Positions 24,655 through 32,023 of a stretch of 37,215 nt of DNA are shown one piece after another (the stretch's first letter is position 1; each line of letters starts with the position of its first letter). A program made the position numbers and the translations under genes. This DNA comes from Methylobacterium variabile (GTDB lineage: Bacteria > Pseudomonadota > Alphaproteobacteria > Rhizobiales > Beijerinckiaceae), in assembly GCF_001043975.1 (NCBI RefSeq), contig NZ_LABY01000085.1, positions 1 to 37,215 on the forward strand. The letters run 5' to 3'. The notes beneath the pieces were generated by a model that had not been told where the DNA came from, ran no database searches, and saw only the letters and a program-made list of their open reading frames with translations.

Positions 24655-26586
24655 ATGAGGAAGGCGATCGCCACGGTGTCGCTGAGCGGCACGCTGATCG
24701 AGAAGCTGGAGGCGATCGCCGCGGCGCGCTTCGACGGGGTCGAGATCTTCGAGAACGATCTCCTGTTCCACACCGGTGCCGCCCGGGACGTGCGCCGTTA
24801 CGCCTCCGACCTCGGCCTCTCGATCGACCTGTTTCAGCCCTTCCGTGACTTCGAGGGCGTGTCGGACGAGCAGCTCAAGCGCAACCTCGACCGGGCCGAG
24901 CGCAAGTTCGACCTGATGGAGGAGCTCGGCGCGCCCCTGATCCTGGTCTGCTCCAACGTCGGCACCGAGGTCTCGGACGACGATGCCCGGATGGCCGACC
25001 AGCTCTACCAGCTCGCCGAGAGGGCGGCGAAGCGGGGCCTGAAGATCGGCTACGAGGCCCTGTCCTGGGGCACGAGGGTGCACACCTTCGACCGGGCCTG
25101 GCGCATCGTCGAGCGGGCGAACCATCCGCATCTCGGGCTGATCCTCGACAGCTTCCACACCCTGGCCCTGCCCGACGACTGGTCGGGCATCGCCGGCCTG
25201 CCGGGCCAGCGGGTGTTCTTCGTCCAGCTCGCCGACGCGCCGCGCATCGGCATGAACCCGCTCACCTTGAGCCGCCACTTCCGCTGCCTGCCGGGCCAGG
25301 GCGACCTCGACGTGCCGGGCTTCCTCCAGGCGGTGCTGGCCTGCGGCTACACCGGCACGATCTCGCTGGAGATCTTCAACGACGACATGCGGGCCGCGCC
25401 CCCGCGCCAGACCGCCGCCGACGGGCACCGCTCGCTGCTCTTCCTCGAGGAGCGGGTGCGCCGCACCGAGGAGGCGGCGGCGCAAGGCCCGTCCCCGGGC
25501 ACCACCTCCCCGCGCAGGCCCCGCCGCCGGGTCGAGCTGTTCGACCCGCCGCTGCCGCCGGCCATCACGGGCCACCGCTTCCTCGAGGTGGCGGTGGACG
25601 AGCGCTGCGAGGGCGCGCTGGCGCGGCTCCTCGGCCAGCTCGGCTTCACGCGGATGGGCCAGCACCGCAGCAAGGCGGTGACCCTCTACGGCCAGGGCGA
25701 GATCCGCATCGTGCTCAACCGCGAGCCGGATTCCTTCGCCTCGTCCTACTTCCTGATGCACGGTCCCTCGGTCTGCGCCCAGGCGATCGCCACCGACGAC
25801 GCGCTGGCGGCGCTCGGCCGGGCCGAATCCTACGGCGCTGCCCGCTTCGGCGGCCGGATCGGGCCGGACGAGAATGCCTTCCCGTCGATCCGGGCGCCGG
25901 ACGGCAGCCTGATCATCCTCACCGACCCGCAGACCGGGGGCGACTTCGAGAGCGACTTCCTCATCGACGCGGCCGCCGGACCCTCCGGCCCTCTGACCCG
26001 GATCGACCACGTGGCCCAGGCCCTGCCCGAGGGCCAGCTCGATTCCTGGGTGCTGTTCTACCGCGCGGTGCTGGGCCTCGAGCCGGAGGATTCCGTCGTG
26101 CTGCCCGACCCCTACGGCCTCGTGCGCAGCAAGGCGATGTCGAACGCCGAGCGCACCCTGCGGCTGCCCCTCAACATCTCGGAGAGCCGCAACACCGCGA
26201 CGGCCCGGCTGGTGTCGAGCTTCGCGGGGGCCGGCGTCCACCACATCGCGCTCGCCACCGACGACATCTTCGCGGCGGCGGAGCGCCTGAAGGCCGCCGG
26301 CGCGACCCTGCTGCCGATCCCGGCCAACTACTACGACGACGTGGCGGCCCGCTTCGGCCTCGACGACGCCCTGATCGCCCGGATGCAGTCCCTGAGCATC
26401 CTCTACGACCGGGTCGGCGAGGGCGAGTTCCTGCACCTCTACACGACGCCGTTCGAGGAGCGATTCTACTTCGAGATCGTGCAGCGCCGGGGCGGCTACG
26501 ACCTGTACGGGGCGCCAAACGCGCCGGTCCGGATGGCGGCGCTGGCAGCGCTGCGGGGGCCGAACCTGGCGCAGGTGCTGCGGTAG
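24655..26586 (+). CDS. quiC: 3-dehydroshikimate dehydratase fused to an HPPD-like domain
   Basis: The N-terminal part (about residues 1-265) is an AP-endonuclease-2-type TIM barrel that dehydrates 3-dehydroshikimate to protocatechuate. Metal ligands are visible at E134 (GYEALSWG), D165 (LILDSFHT), Q191 (FVQLAD) and E239 (SLEIFND), with H168 near the site. An arginine/proline-rich linker (about 270-300) leads to a two-module VOC part resembling 4-hydroxyphenylpyruvate dioxygenase, which keeps the iron triad H452 (IDHVAQ), H530 (VHHIAL) and E607 (FYFEIVQRRGG). Such fusions (QuiC1/QsuB type) are known in Pseudomonas and Corynebacterium; the role of the C domain is not settled. The ATG at 24655 follows GGGGAG; a GTG lies one codon earlier. 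It is divergent from aroE. Confidence 0.92.
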   Translation: MRKAIATVSLSGTLIEKLEAIAAARFDGVEIFENDLLFHTGAARDVRRYASDLGLSIDLFQPFRDFEGVSDEQLKRNLDRAERKFDLMEELGAPLILVCSNVGTEVSDDDARMADQLYQLAERAAKRGLKIGYEALSWGTRVHTFDRAWRIVERANHPHLGLILDSFHTLALPDDWSGIAGLPGQRVFFVQLADAPRIGMNPLTLSRHFRCLPGQGDLDVPGFLQAVLACGYTGTISLEIFNDDMRAAPPRQTAADGHRSLLFLEERVRRTEEAAAQGPSPGTTSPRRPRRRVELFDPPLPPAITGHRFLEVAVDERCEGALARLLGQLGFTRMGQHRSKAVTLYGQGEIRIVLNREPDSFASSYFLMHGPSVCAQAIATDDALAALGRAESYGAARFGGRIGPDENAFPSIRAPDGSLIILTDPQTGGDFESDFLIDAAAGPSGPLTRIDHVAQALPEGQLDSWVLFYRAVLGLEPEDSVVLPDPYGLVRSKAMSNAERTLRLPLNISESRNTATARLVSSFAGAGVHHIALATDDIFAAAERLKAAGATLLPIPANYYDDVAARFGLDDALIARMQSLSILYDRVGEGEFLHLYTTPFEERFYFEIVQRRGGYDLYGAPNAPVRMAALAALRGPNLAQVLR

Positions 26587-26600
26587 GGGGTTGAGGGGCG

Positions 26601-26678
26601 GACCAATTTCATCCCCCTCCCCTTCCCCGGACGAGTAGAGCGAAGCGGAAGGAGATCCGGGAAAGGGCGTGACCAATT
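26601..26678. mobile_element. MITE-like palindromic insert with 8-base flanking repeats
   Basis: GACCAATT occurs at 26601-26608 and again at 26671-26678, flanking 62 bases. Within them CCCTTCCCCGGA (26620-26631) pairs with TCCGGGAAAGGG (26656-26667), 11 of 12 positions. The interior is purine-rich (AGAGCGAAGCGGAAGG). Flanking direct repeats around a palindrome are what a small non-autonomous element leaves. No coding capacity. Confidence 0.45.
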
Positions 26679-26691
26679 CCAAGAGCAGAAT

Positions 26692-26723
26692 AAAAAAAGC
26701 CCCCGGAGCCGCGCTCCGAGGGC
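26692..26723 (-). terminator. Intrinsic terminator of the parvulin gene
   Basis: On the minus strand GCCCTCGGAGC (26723-26713), loop GCG and GCTCCGGGGGC (26709-26699) form an 11-bp stem with one G-U pair, followed by seven T (26698-26692). It lies 24 bases after the stop of the isomerase gene. Confidence 0.9.
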
Positions 26724-26747
26724 CATCCTGCTACATCACGACCGATC

Positions 26748-27635
26748 CTACTTCTTCTCGTCCGCCTTCGGTGCCACCGGAGCCGCCGCGGTCTTCTCGA
26801 TCTTGGCGCTCTCGCGCAGCTTGGTGATGATGTCCTGCTGCGTCTTGCGGGTGAGGTAGGCTTCGACCTGCTCCTTCATCTCGTCGAAGCTCGGCACCGG
26901 CTTGGTGCGCTTCTCCTCGACCTTGATGACGTGCCAGCCGAACTGCGTCTTGACCGGGTCGGAGAGCTTGCCCGCCTCGAGCTTGAAGGCGGCGTCGGCG
27001 AAGGGGGCGACCATGCGCTCCTTGGTGAACCAGCCGAGATCGCCGCCCTCGGACTTCGAGCCGGGATCCTTCGAGACCTCGGCCGCGACCTTGGCGAAGT
27101 CCTCGCCGCCCTTCAGGCGCGCGGCGATCTTCTTGGCCTCGGCCTCGTTGTCGACGAGGATGTGGCGGGCGTGCACCTCCTCCTCGGGCTTCATCGCCTT
27201 GACGGTCTCGTCGTAGAGCGCCCGCTCGGCCTGCGGGGTCACCGCCTTCTTGGCCTCGCGCTCGAGGTACTCGTCGAGGAGCAGCTTGTCGCGGAAGTAG
27301 GCGAGCTTGCGGGCGAAGTCCGGGTTGTCGCCGATCTTGGCCTTCTCGGCCGCCTGGGCGCCGATCTTCAGGTCGACCATGTAGTCGACGAGGAGGCCCT
27401 GCTTCTGCGCCTCGTCGACGCCGGGCAGCGACAGGGCCGGATCGTCGGATGCCACCGCGAGGTCGCCGGCGGTGATGGGGGCGCCGTTGACCTTGGCCAC
27501 CACGGTGTCGGGGGCCTGGGCGGCAGGAGCCGGGGTGGCGGCGGGCGCCGCCGGCTGCTGGGCCAGGGCCGCTCCCGGCAGGAGGAGCCCGAGGGCGAGC
27601 GCGCCGTTGCGCCAGAGGGGGGAGAAGGTCGGCAT
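26748..27635 (-). CDS. Exported parvulin-type peptidyl-prolyl isomerase
   Basis: The 295-residue protein is a periplasmic foldase of the PpiC/SurA/PrsA type. A signal peptide (MPTFSPLWRNGALALGLLLP, cleavage near ALAQ) is followed by an Ala/Pro-rich spacer, a SurA-like helical N domain (VVAKVNGAPITAGDL), and the parvulin domain at about residues 165-255 with HARHILVDNEAEAKKI, SEGGDLGWFTKERMV and TQFGWHVIKVEE. The C-terminal tail is Lys/Ala-rich. The ATG at 27635 has AAGGA 8 bases upstream; a much longer frame running upstream has no homology. It follows a small exported protein on the same strand (gap 166 bases with a large hairpin) and ends at a strong terminator. Confidence 0.92.
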   Translation of the reverse strand: MPTFSPLWRNGALALGLLLPGAALAQQPAAPAATPAPAAQAPDTVVAKVNGAPITAGDLAVASDDPALSLPGVDEAQKQGLLVDYMVDLKIGAQAAEKAKIGDNPDFARKLAYFRDKLLLDEYLEREAKKAVTPQAERALYDETVKAMKPEEEVHARHILVDNEAEAKKIAARLKGGEDFAKVAAEVSKDPGSKSEGGDLGWFTKERMVAPFADAAFKLEAGKLSDPVKTQFGWHVIKVEEKRTKPVPSFDEMKEQVEAYLTRKTQQDIITKLRESAKIEKTAAAPVAPKADEKK

Positions 27636-27743
27636 GGCGTGATCCTTGGGCCCGTACGCGATGTCGGTTGGAACCGGCGGACAGGTGGCAAAGATCGGCC
27701 GACAAGACAAGCCGTGCGGGCGCCGCAGCGGCAAGGGCAGGCG

Positions 27744-27786
27744 GCTGGGCGCCCCCGCGGGTCGCGGACCCGCGGGGGCGCCCAGC
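27744..27786. terminator. Perfect 20-bp G+C-rich hairpin between two exported-protein genes
   Basis: Bases 27744-27763 pair perfectly with 27767-27786 around a 3-base loop, in the gap downstream of the 108-residue gene and 109 bases upstream of the parvulin start. No T tract follows in either direction. It may end or attenuate transcription, or protect the 3' end of the upstream mRNA. Confidence 0.6.
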
Positions 27787-27801
27787 GATAGCGGGATCGG
27801 C

Positions 27802-28128
27802 TCAGTAGCCGGTCGAGGCGACCTCGACCCGGTCGCCGTGGCGGGCAAACGCCACCGAGGCGGCAGGCCCCTCGAGGGTGCCAGGCACCGAGAAGCTGAC
27901 GACCTGGTCGGAGGCCAGGGTGGTGATGACCCGCAGCGGCGTGGCCGCGGTCGCATCCGTCGGCGCGAGGGTGGCGACGACCCGCAGGCCGTCCTTCTCG
28001 ACGGTGTAGTAGGCCGAGCCGCGCACCGGGCCGAGGTCGAGGCTGTGGGCCTTGAGCGGGCGCAGCTCGGCGGCGCCGGCCGTGGTGGCGAGCACGAGGC
28101 CGAGCGCGGCGAGGGAGAGGAGACGCAT
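27802..28128 (-). CDS. Small exported protein of unknown function
   Basis: The 108-residue product has a clear signal peptide (MRLLSLAALGLVLATTAGAAE) and a mature part of about 88 residues predicted as mostly beta strands (GSAYYTVEKDGLRVVATLAP, LRVITTLASDQVVSFSVPG). No cysteines or recognised motif are present. It should be periplasmic. I do not recognise a named family, although it has the look of a conserved protein of this lineage. The ATG at 28128 has AGGA 7 bases upstream. It precedes the parvulin gene on the same strand, but a large hairpin separates them. The upstream region has a TGC-rich double repeat. Confidence 0.75.
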   Translation of the reverse strand: MRLLSLAALGLVLATTAGAAELRPLKAHSLDLGPVRGSAYYTVEKDGLRVVATLAPTDATAATPLRVITTLASDQVVSFSVPGTLEGPAASVAFARHGDRVEVASTGY

Positions 28129-28212
28129 CGGTTGTCCTGGACGTTCTGTCCGGCGCGAGGAGCGCGTCCGGAAAGCCGGGATTCGCCGGGAGCCCGCAGT
28201 ATGGCCACGGCA

Positions 28213-28248
28213 TGCTGCATCGCAATAGAAACATTTTGCAACGCAGCA
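28213..28248. promoter_or_regulatory. TGC-rich double site, PhaR-like
   Basis: TGCTGCATCGCAA (28213-28225) and TTGCAACGCAGCA (28236-28248) form an imperfect inverted repeat (11 of 13 positions) with a 10-base spacer. Each arm also contains its own small palindrome: CTGC-ATC-GCAA and TTGC-AAC-GCAG, each one base from CTGC-N3-GCAG, the form reported for the polyhydroxybutyrate regulator PhaR. Confidence 0.4.
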
Positions 28249-28345
28249 TCGGTGGTCGGTAGCATTGTTCCGGTCGCGACGCGGCGGCGAGCGTCCTTCG
28301 GCACACCCGGGAGCGCCTCGTCCCCTGGGAGACTTGTCCCGGGGG

Positions 28346-28392
28346 TGACTCGCCAGGTGATTTGCCAGGATGACTTGCCAGGATGACCTGGC
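28346..28392 (+). repeat. Direct-repeat array upstream of the acetyltransferase gene
   Basis: Three units of 12-13 bases lie head to tail: TGACTCGCCAGG, TGATTTGCCAGGA, TGACTTGCCAGGA, followed by a partial TGACCTGGC in which the last half inverts CCAGG to CCTGG. The array ends 63 bases before the start codon. The periodic GCCAGG boxes, about one helical turn apart, could be a repeated binding site. Confidence 0.6.
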
Positions 28393-28454
28393 GGGGTATC
28401 GCCCTAACTGGCGGACGGACCGCCCCCGCCGACCGGGACACCCGCGAGCCCCGC

Positions 28455-31211
28455 ATGAGCACCTACCGCTTCGACAGGCTCCTCGCCCCGCGCTCCGTGG
28501 CGCTCGTCGGCGCGAGCGCGCGGCCGAACGCGTTCGGCGCCGCGATCCTGCGCAACCTGCGCGAGGCCGGCTTCCAGGGCCCGATCTGGCCGGTGAACCC
28601 GCGCCACGACAGCGTCGACGGCGTGCAGGCCTTCGCCGACCTCGCCGACCTGCCGGAGCCCGCCGACCTCGTGGTCATCGTCACCCCGGCGGAGACGGTG
28701 CCGGAGGTGGTGGAGGCGGCCGGCCGCAAGGGCTGCGGCGCCGCGGTGGTGATCGCCACCGGCCTCGGCAACGGGCCGGATTCCCTCGCCGAGGCCGCCC
28801 GCGCGGCGGCGCGGCGGCACTCCCTGCGCCTCGTCGGCCCGGACAGCATGGGGCTGGCGGTGCCCGGGGCGCTCCTCAACGCCAGCCTGCTCGCCCGGGC
28901 GCCGCTCCCCGGCGACCTGGCGCTGATCTCGCAGTCGCGCACGGTCGCGGCCGGCATCGTCGCCTGGGCGCAGGGGCGCGGCACGGGCTTCTCGGGGATC
29001 GTCTCCCTCGGCAACGCCGTCGACGTCGACATCGCCGACTGCCTCGACCATTTCGCCGCCGACATCCGCACCCGGGCGATCCTGCTCTCGATCGCCACCG
29101 TGACCGACGCGCCGAAGTTCATGTCGGCCGCCCGGGCCGCCGCGCGGGCAAAGCCCGTGGTGGTGCTGCGCTCCGGCCGGCACGACACCGCCCGGACGAT
29201 CGACGGCCGCTCCACCACCCACACGGGAATCACCCACACGGGGATCCTGGCCCGCACCGACGCGGTCTACGACGCCGCGTTCCGGCGCGCCGGGCTCCTG
29301 CGGGTGCAGGACCTCGACGAGATGTTCTCGGCGGTCGAGACCCTGGGCCGCCAGCGGCCGTTCCCGGGCCGGCGCCTGGCGATCCTGGCCAACGGCCGCG
29401 GCGTCGGGGCGATCGCCGTCGACCGGCTGATGGACCTCGGCGGCAGCCTGGCGGGCCTCTCGGGCGAGACCCGGGCGCGCCTCGCGGCGGCGGTGCCGGG
29501 CACGACCCCGGAGGCATGGCGCAACCCCGTCGATATCGGCGCCGACGCCGACGGGCCGCGCTACGCCGCGGCGCTGGAGGCGCTGATCGCCGACCGCGAC
29601 AACGACGCCGTGCTGGTCATCAACGTGCCCACCGCCCTCTCGGACGGCAGCACGGTAGCGACCGACATCGTCGAGGCGGTGAAGCGCGGCCGCAAGGGCG
29701 CGTTCCGGGCCCGGCCGGTCTTCGCCGTGACCGTGGGCGACGAGGCCGCCGGGGAGATCCTGAGCCAGGGCGGCATCCCGCGCTTCGCCACCGACGCGGA
29801 CGCCGTCGAGGGCTTCAGCCACCTGGTGCGCTACCGCGAGGCGCAGGACGACCTCACCACCACTCCGGCAGTCCTGCCGGACGACCTCGTGCCGGACGCG
29901 GCCGCCGCCCGGCGCATCGTCGATGGCGTGCTGGCGGAGGGGCGCACTTGGCTCGACCCGCACGAGATGACGGGGCTGCTCGCCGCCTACGGCATCCCGG
30001 CGCAGCCAGTGGCGCTCGCCGCCGACGCCGACGCGGCCGCGGAGGCCGCCTGGCCGGTCATCGCCGCGGGCGGCACGGTGGCGCTCAAGCTCGCCTCGCC
30101 GGACGTGGTGCACAAGTCCGACGTCGGCGGCGTGCGGCTGGGCCTGACCAGCGAGGCGGCGGTGCGGGAGGCGGCGGCCGACATGCTGGCCCGGCTCGCC
30201 CGGGAGAGGCCCGGGGCCCGGGTGACCGGCTTCGTGGTGCAGCCGATGCTGCGCCGGACGCAGGCGCGGGAGCTGATCGCCGGCCTCGTCGACGATCCGG
30301 TCTTCGGCCCGGTAGTGGTCTTCGGCCGCGGCGGCACCGCCGTGGAGGTGATCGACGACCGGGCGCTCGCCCTGCCGCCCCTCGACCGCCGGCTCGCCGC
30401 CGACCTCATCGGCCGCACCCGGGTGGCGCGCCGCCTCAAGGCCTACCGCGACGTGGCGGCGGCGGACGAGGCGGCGGTGGCCCTGGTGCTGGTGAAGCTC
30501 GGGCAGCTCGCCGCCGACCTGCCGGAGCTGCGCGAGCTCGACATCAACCCTCTGCTCGCCGACCACGACGGCGTCATCGCCCTCGATGCCCGGGCCGCCG
30601 TGGCGCCCCTGCCGGCAGAGCGCCGGCGCGACGCCGGCACCGGCCCGAGCCACGCCCGCTTCGCCGTGCGGCCCTATCCCCGCGCCTGGGAGCGCCGGAT
30701 CGTGCTGGACGCCCAGGCGATCCTGGTGCGGCCGGTGCGGGCGGAGGACGAGGGGTTGTTCGAGGCCTTCTTCCGGCAGGTCAGCGCCGAGGATCTGCGC
30801 CTGCGCTTCTTCGCGCCGGTGCGCGACTTCAGCCACGCCTTCCTGGCCCGCCTGACCCAGCTCGACTACGCCCGCGCCATCGCCTTCGTGGCGATCGAGG
30901 AGGCGGCCGGCACGATGATGGGGGCGGTGCGGCTCCACGCCGACGCCAACCACGAGACCGGGGAATACGCCATCCTGGTGCGCTCGGACCTCAAGGGCCT
31001 CGGCCTCGGCTGGGCCCTGATGGGGCTGATGCTCGACTGGGCCCGGGCCGAGGGACTGGCGGTGGTCGAGGGCCAGGTGCTGCGCGAGAATACCACGATG
31101 CTGGCCATGTGCCGCAAGCTGGGCTTTACGGTGAGGACGGACCCGTCCGATCCCGACCTGATGCTGGTGCGGCGCACCCTCGCGGACGAGAGAGGCGCGC
31201 CCGAAGCCTGA
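28455..31211 (+). CDS. pat: Pat-type protein acetyltransferase: NDP-forming acyl-CoA synthetase fused to GNAT
   Basis: The 918-residue protein has the layout of bacterial Pat/PatZ: a CoA-binding Rossmann domain (VALVGASARPNAFG), succinyl-CoA-ligase-like domains (ALISQSRTVAAGIV, MFSAVETLGR), an ATP-grasp domain (ALKLASPDVVHKSDVGGV, ELDINPLLAD) and a C-terminal GNAT domain (about 760-910; LRLRFFAPV, VRSDLKGLGLGWALM). Pat acetylates lysines of targets such as acetyl-CoA synthetase and blocks them. Salmonella Pat has lost the catalytic histidine of the synthetase part; here a THTG motif remains at that place and is duplicated (29217-29246). The ATG at 28455 is chosen over an unconserved upstream start at 28383; ribosome-binding sequence is weak. 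DUF1275 follows after 16 bases. Confidence 0.88.
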   Translation: MSTYRFDRLLAPRSVALVGASARPNAFGAAILRNLREAGFQGPIWPVNPRHDSVDGVQAFADLADLPEPADLVVIVTPAETVPEVVEAAGRKGCGAAVVIATGLGNGPDSLAEAARAAARRHSLRLVGPDSMGLAVPGALLNASLLARAPLPGDLALISQSRTVAAGIVAWAQGRGTGFSGIVSLGNAVDVDIADCLDHFAADIRTRAILLSIATVTDAPKFMSAARAAARAKPVVVLRSGRHDTARTIDGRSTTHTGITHTGILARTDAVYDAAFRRAGLLRVQDLDEMFSAVETLGRQRPFPGRRLAILANGRGVGAIAVDRLMDLGGSLAGLSGETRARLAAAVPGTTPEAWRNPVDIGADADGPRYAAALEALIADRDNDAVLVINVPTALSDGSTVATDIVEAVKRGRKGAFRARPVFAVTVGDEAAGEILSQGGIPRFATDADAVEGFSHLVRYREAQDDLTTTPAVLPDDLVPDAAAARRIVDGVLAEGRTWLDPHEMTGLLAAYGIPAQPVALAADADAAAEAAWPVIAAGGTVALKLASPDVVHKSDVGGVRLGLTSEAAVREAAADMLARLARERPGARVTGFVVQPMLRRTQARELIAGLVDDPVFGPVVVFGRGGTAVEVIDDRALALPPLDRRLAADLIGRTRVARRLKAYRDVAAADEAAVALVLVKLGQLAADLPELRELDINPLLADHDGVIALDARAAVAPLPAERRRDAGTGPSHARFAVRPYPRAWERRIVLDAQAILVRPVRAEDEGLFEAFFRQVSAEDLRLRFFAPVRDFSHAFLARLTQLDYARAIAFVAIEEAAGTMMGAVRLHADANHETGEYAILVRSDLKGLGLGWALMGLMLDWARAEGLAVVEGQVLRENTTMLAMCRKLGFTVRTDPSDPDLMLVRRTLADERGAPEA
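29217..29246 (+). repeat. 15-bp tandem duplication encoding THTGI twice
   Basis: ACCCACACGGGAATC and ACCCACACGGGGATC lie head to tail with one mismatch and keep the reading frame. They encode THTGI-THTGI in the region that aligns with the SHTG active-site loop of ADP-forming acyl-CoA synthetases. Confidence 0.85.
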
Positions 31212-31227
31212 GACGCTCGAGCCCTCC

Positions 31228-31887
31228 ATGCGCGACACCCACCCTTTCGACATCGCCGGCGGCCTGCTCCTGACCGCGGCGGCGGGCTACGTCGACGCCG
31301 TCGGCTTCCTGCGGCTCGACGGGCTCTACACCTCGTTCATGAGCGGCAACTCGACCCAGTTCGCGGTGTCGCTGGCCCAGCCCGGCCACGCGGTCGCCTG
31401 GCAGATCGGCCTCCTCTTCGTCGCCTTCCTGGCCGGCGGATTCTGCGGCAGCCTGGTCTCCCTGCTCCTGCCCGGCCGCTGGGGCTCTGCCGCGGTGCTC
31501 GGCCTCGAGGCCGGGCTCCTCGTCGCCGCCCTCTCGGCCAGCGCCAGCCCGTTCCAGGGCCCGGTGTCGCCGCTGCTCGCCGCCGCCATGGGGGCGCAGA
31601 ACGCGGCGCTGCGCCGGAGCGCGGGCTTCCGGCCCGGCGTCACGTTCGTGACCGGCACCCTGTTCAGCCTCAGCCACACACTGGCCCAGGCCGTGACCCG
31701 GGCCGGGCCGGCCTTCGGGTGGGTGCCGGATGCCTGCACCTGGCTCGCCCTGGTCGGCGGGGCGGTGGTGGGCGGGTTGGCGTATCTCGGGTACGGGCTC
31801 GCGGCGCTGCTCGTGCCGGCCGCGGGGGTCGGGCTGGTGCTGGCGCTGGCGGTCGGGCGAGCCGTGCGGGTCGGTACGGCCGCCTGA
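31228..31887 (+). CDS. DUF1275 (YoaK-type) membrane protein
   Basis: The 219-residue inner-membrane protein has about six hydrophobic helices and the DUF1275 signature: GYVDAVGFLRLDGLYTSFMSGNSTQ near the N terminus and GAQNAALRRSAG plus FVTGTLFSLS in the second half. Family members are widespread in proteobacteria and actinobacteria; their function is unknown, with a transport-like fold suspected. The gene begins 16 bases after the acetyltransferase stop on the same strand, so cotranscription is likely, although that does not reveal a shared role. No terminator is obvious after it. Confidence 0.88.
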   Translation: MRDTHPFDIAGGLLLTAAAGYVDAVGFLRLDGLYTSFMSGNSTQFAVSLAQPGHAVAWQIGLLFVAFLAGGFCGSLVSLLLPGRWGSAAVLGLEAGLLVAALSASASPFQGPVSPLLAAAMGAQNAALRRSAGFRPGVTFVTGTLFSLSHTLAQAVTRAGPAFGWVPDACTWLALVGGAVVGGLAYLGYGLAALLVPAAGVGLVLALAVGRAVRVGTAA

Positions 31888-31964
31888 TCGCGCCGGCGGC
31901 TTTCCCAACCCGAAGCCCGCTTGGTAGCGTCGCTTCGCGTTCGAGGACACGACCTCGCCCTGAT

Positions 31965-31982
31965 GCGCCGGTCGACCGGCGC
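31965..31982. promoter_or_regulatory. 18-bp perfect palindrome upstream of the AraC gene
   Basis: GCGCCGGTCGACCGGCGC is a perfect palindrome in the gap between DUF1275 and the AraC-type gene, 42 bases before the latter's GTG. It shares the CGGTCGACCG core with the palindromes at 15219 and 15955. It could be an operator or a terminator stem for the upstream pair. Confidence 0.4.
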
Positions 31983-32023
31983 CGCGGGCCGAGGCCAGGG
32001 CGGGAGGAGCCGCGCACGCTGCC

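Larger units (their letters stand above)
28129..28454. other. Divergent gap between the exported-protein gene and the acetyltransferase gene
   Basis: This 326-base gap has no gene. It contains, from left to right, a G+C-rich leader for the minus-strand gene, the TGC-rich double site at 28213-28248 in a slightly A+T-richer pocket, and a short direct-repeat array at 28346-28392. Promoters for both directions must lie here. Confidence 0.6.

Noticed and set aside
28404..31253. 949-codon minus-strand open frame opposite pat
   Set aside because: Antisense shadow of a high-G+C gene; no domain is recognisable.
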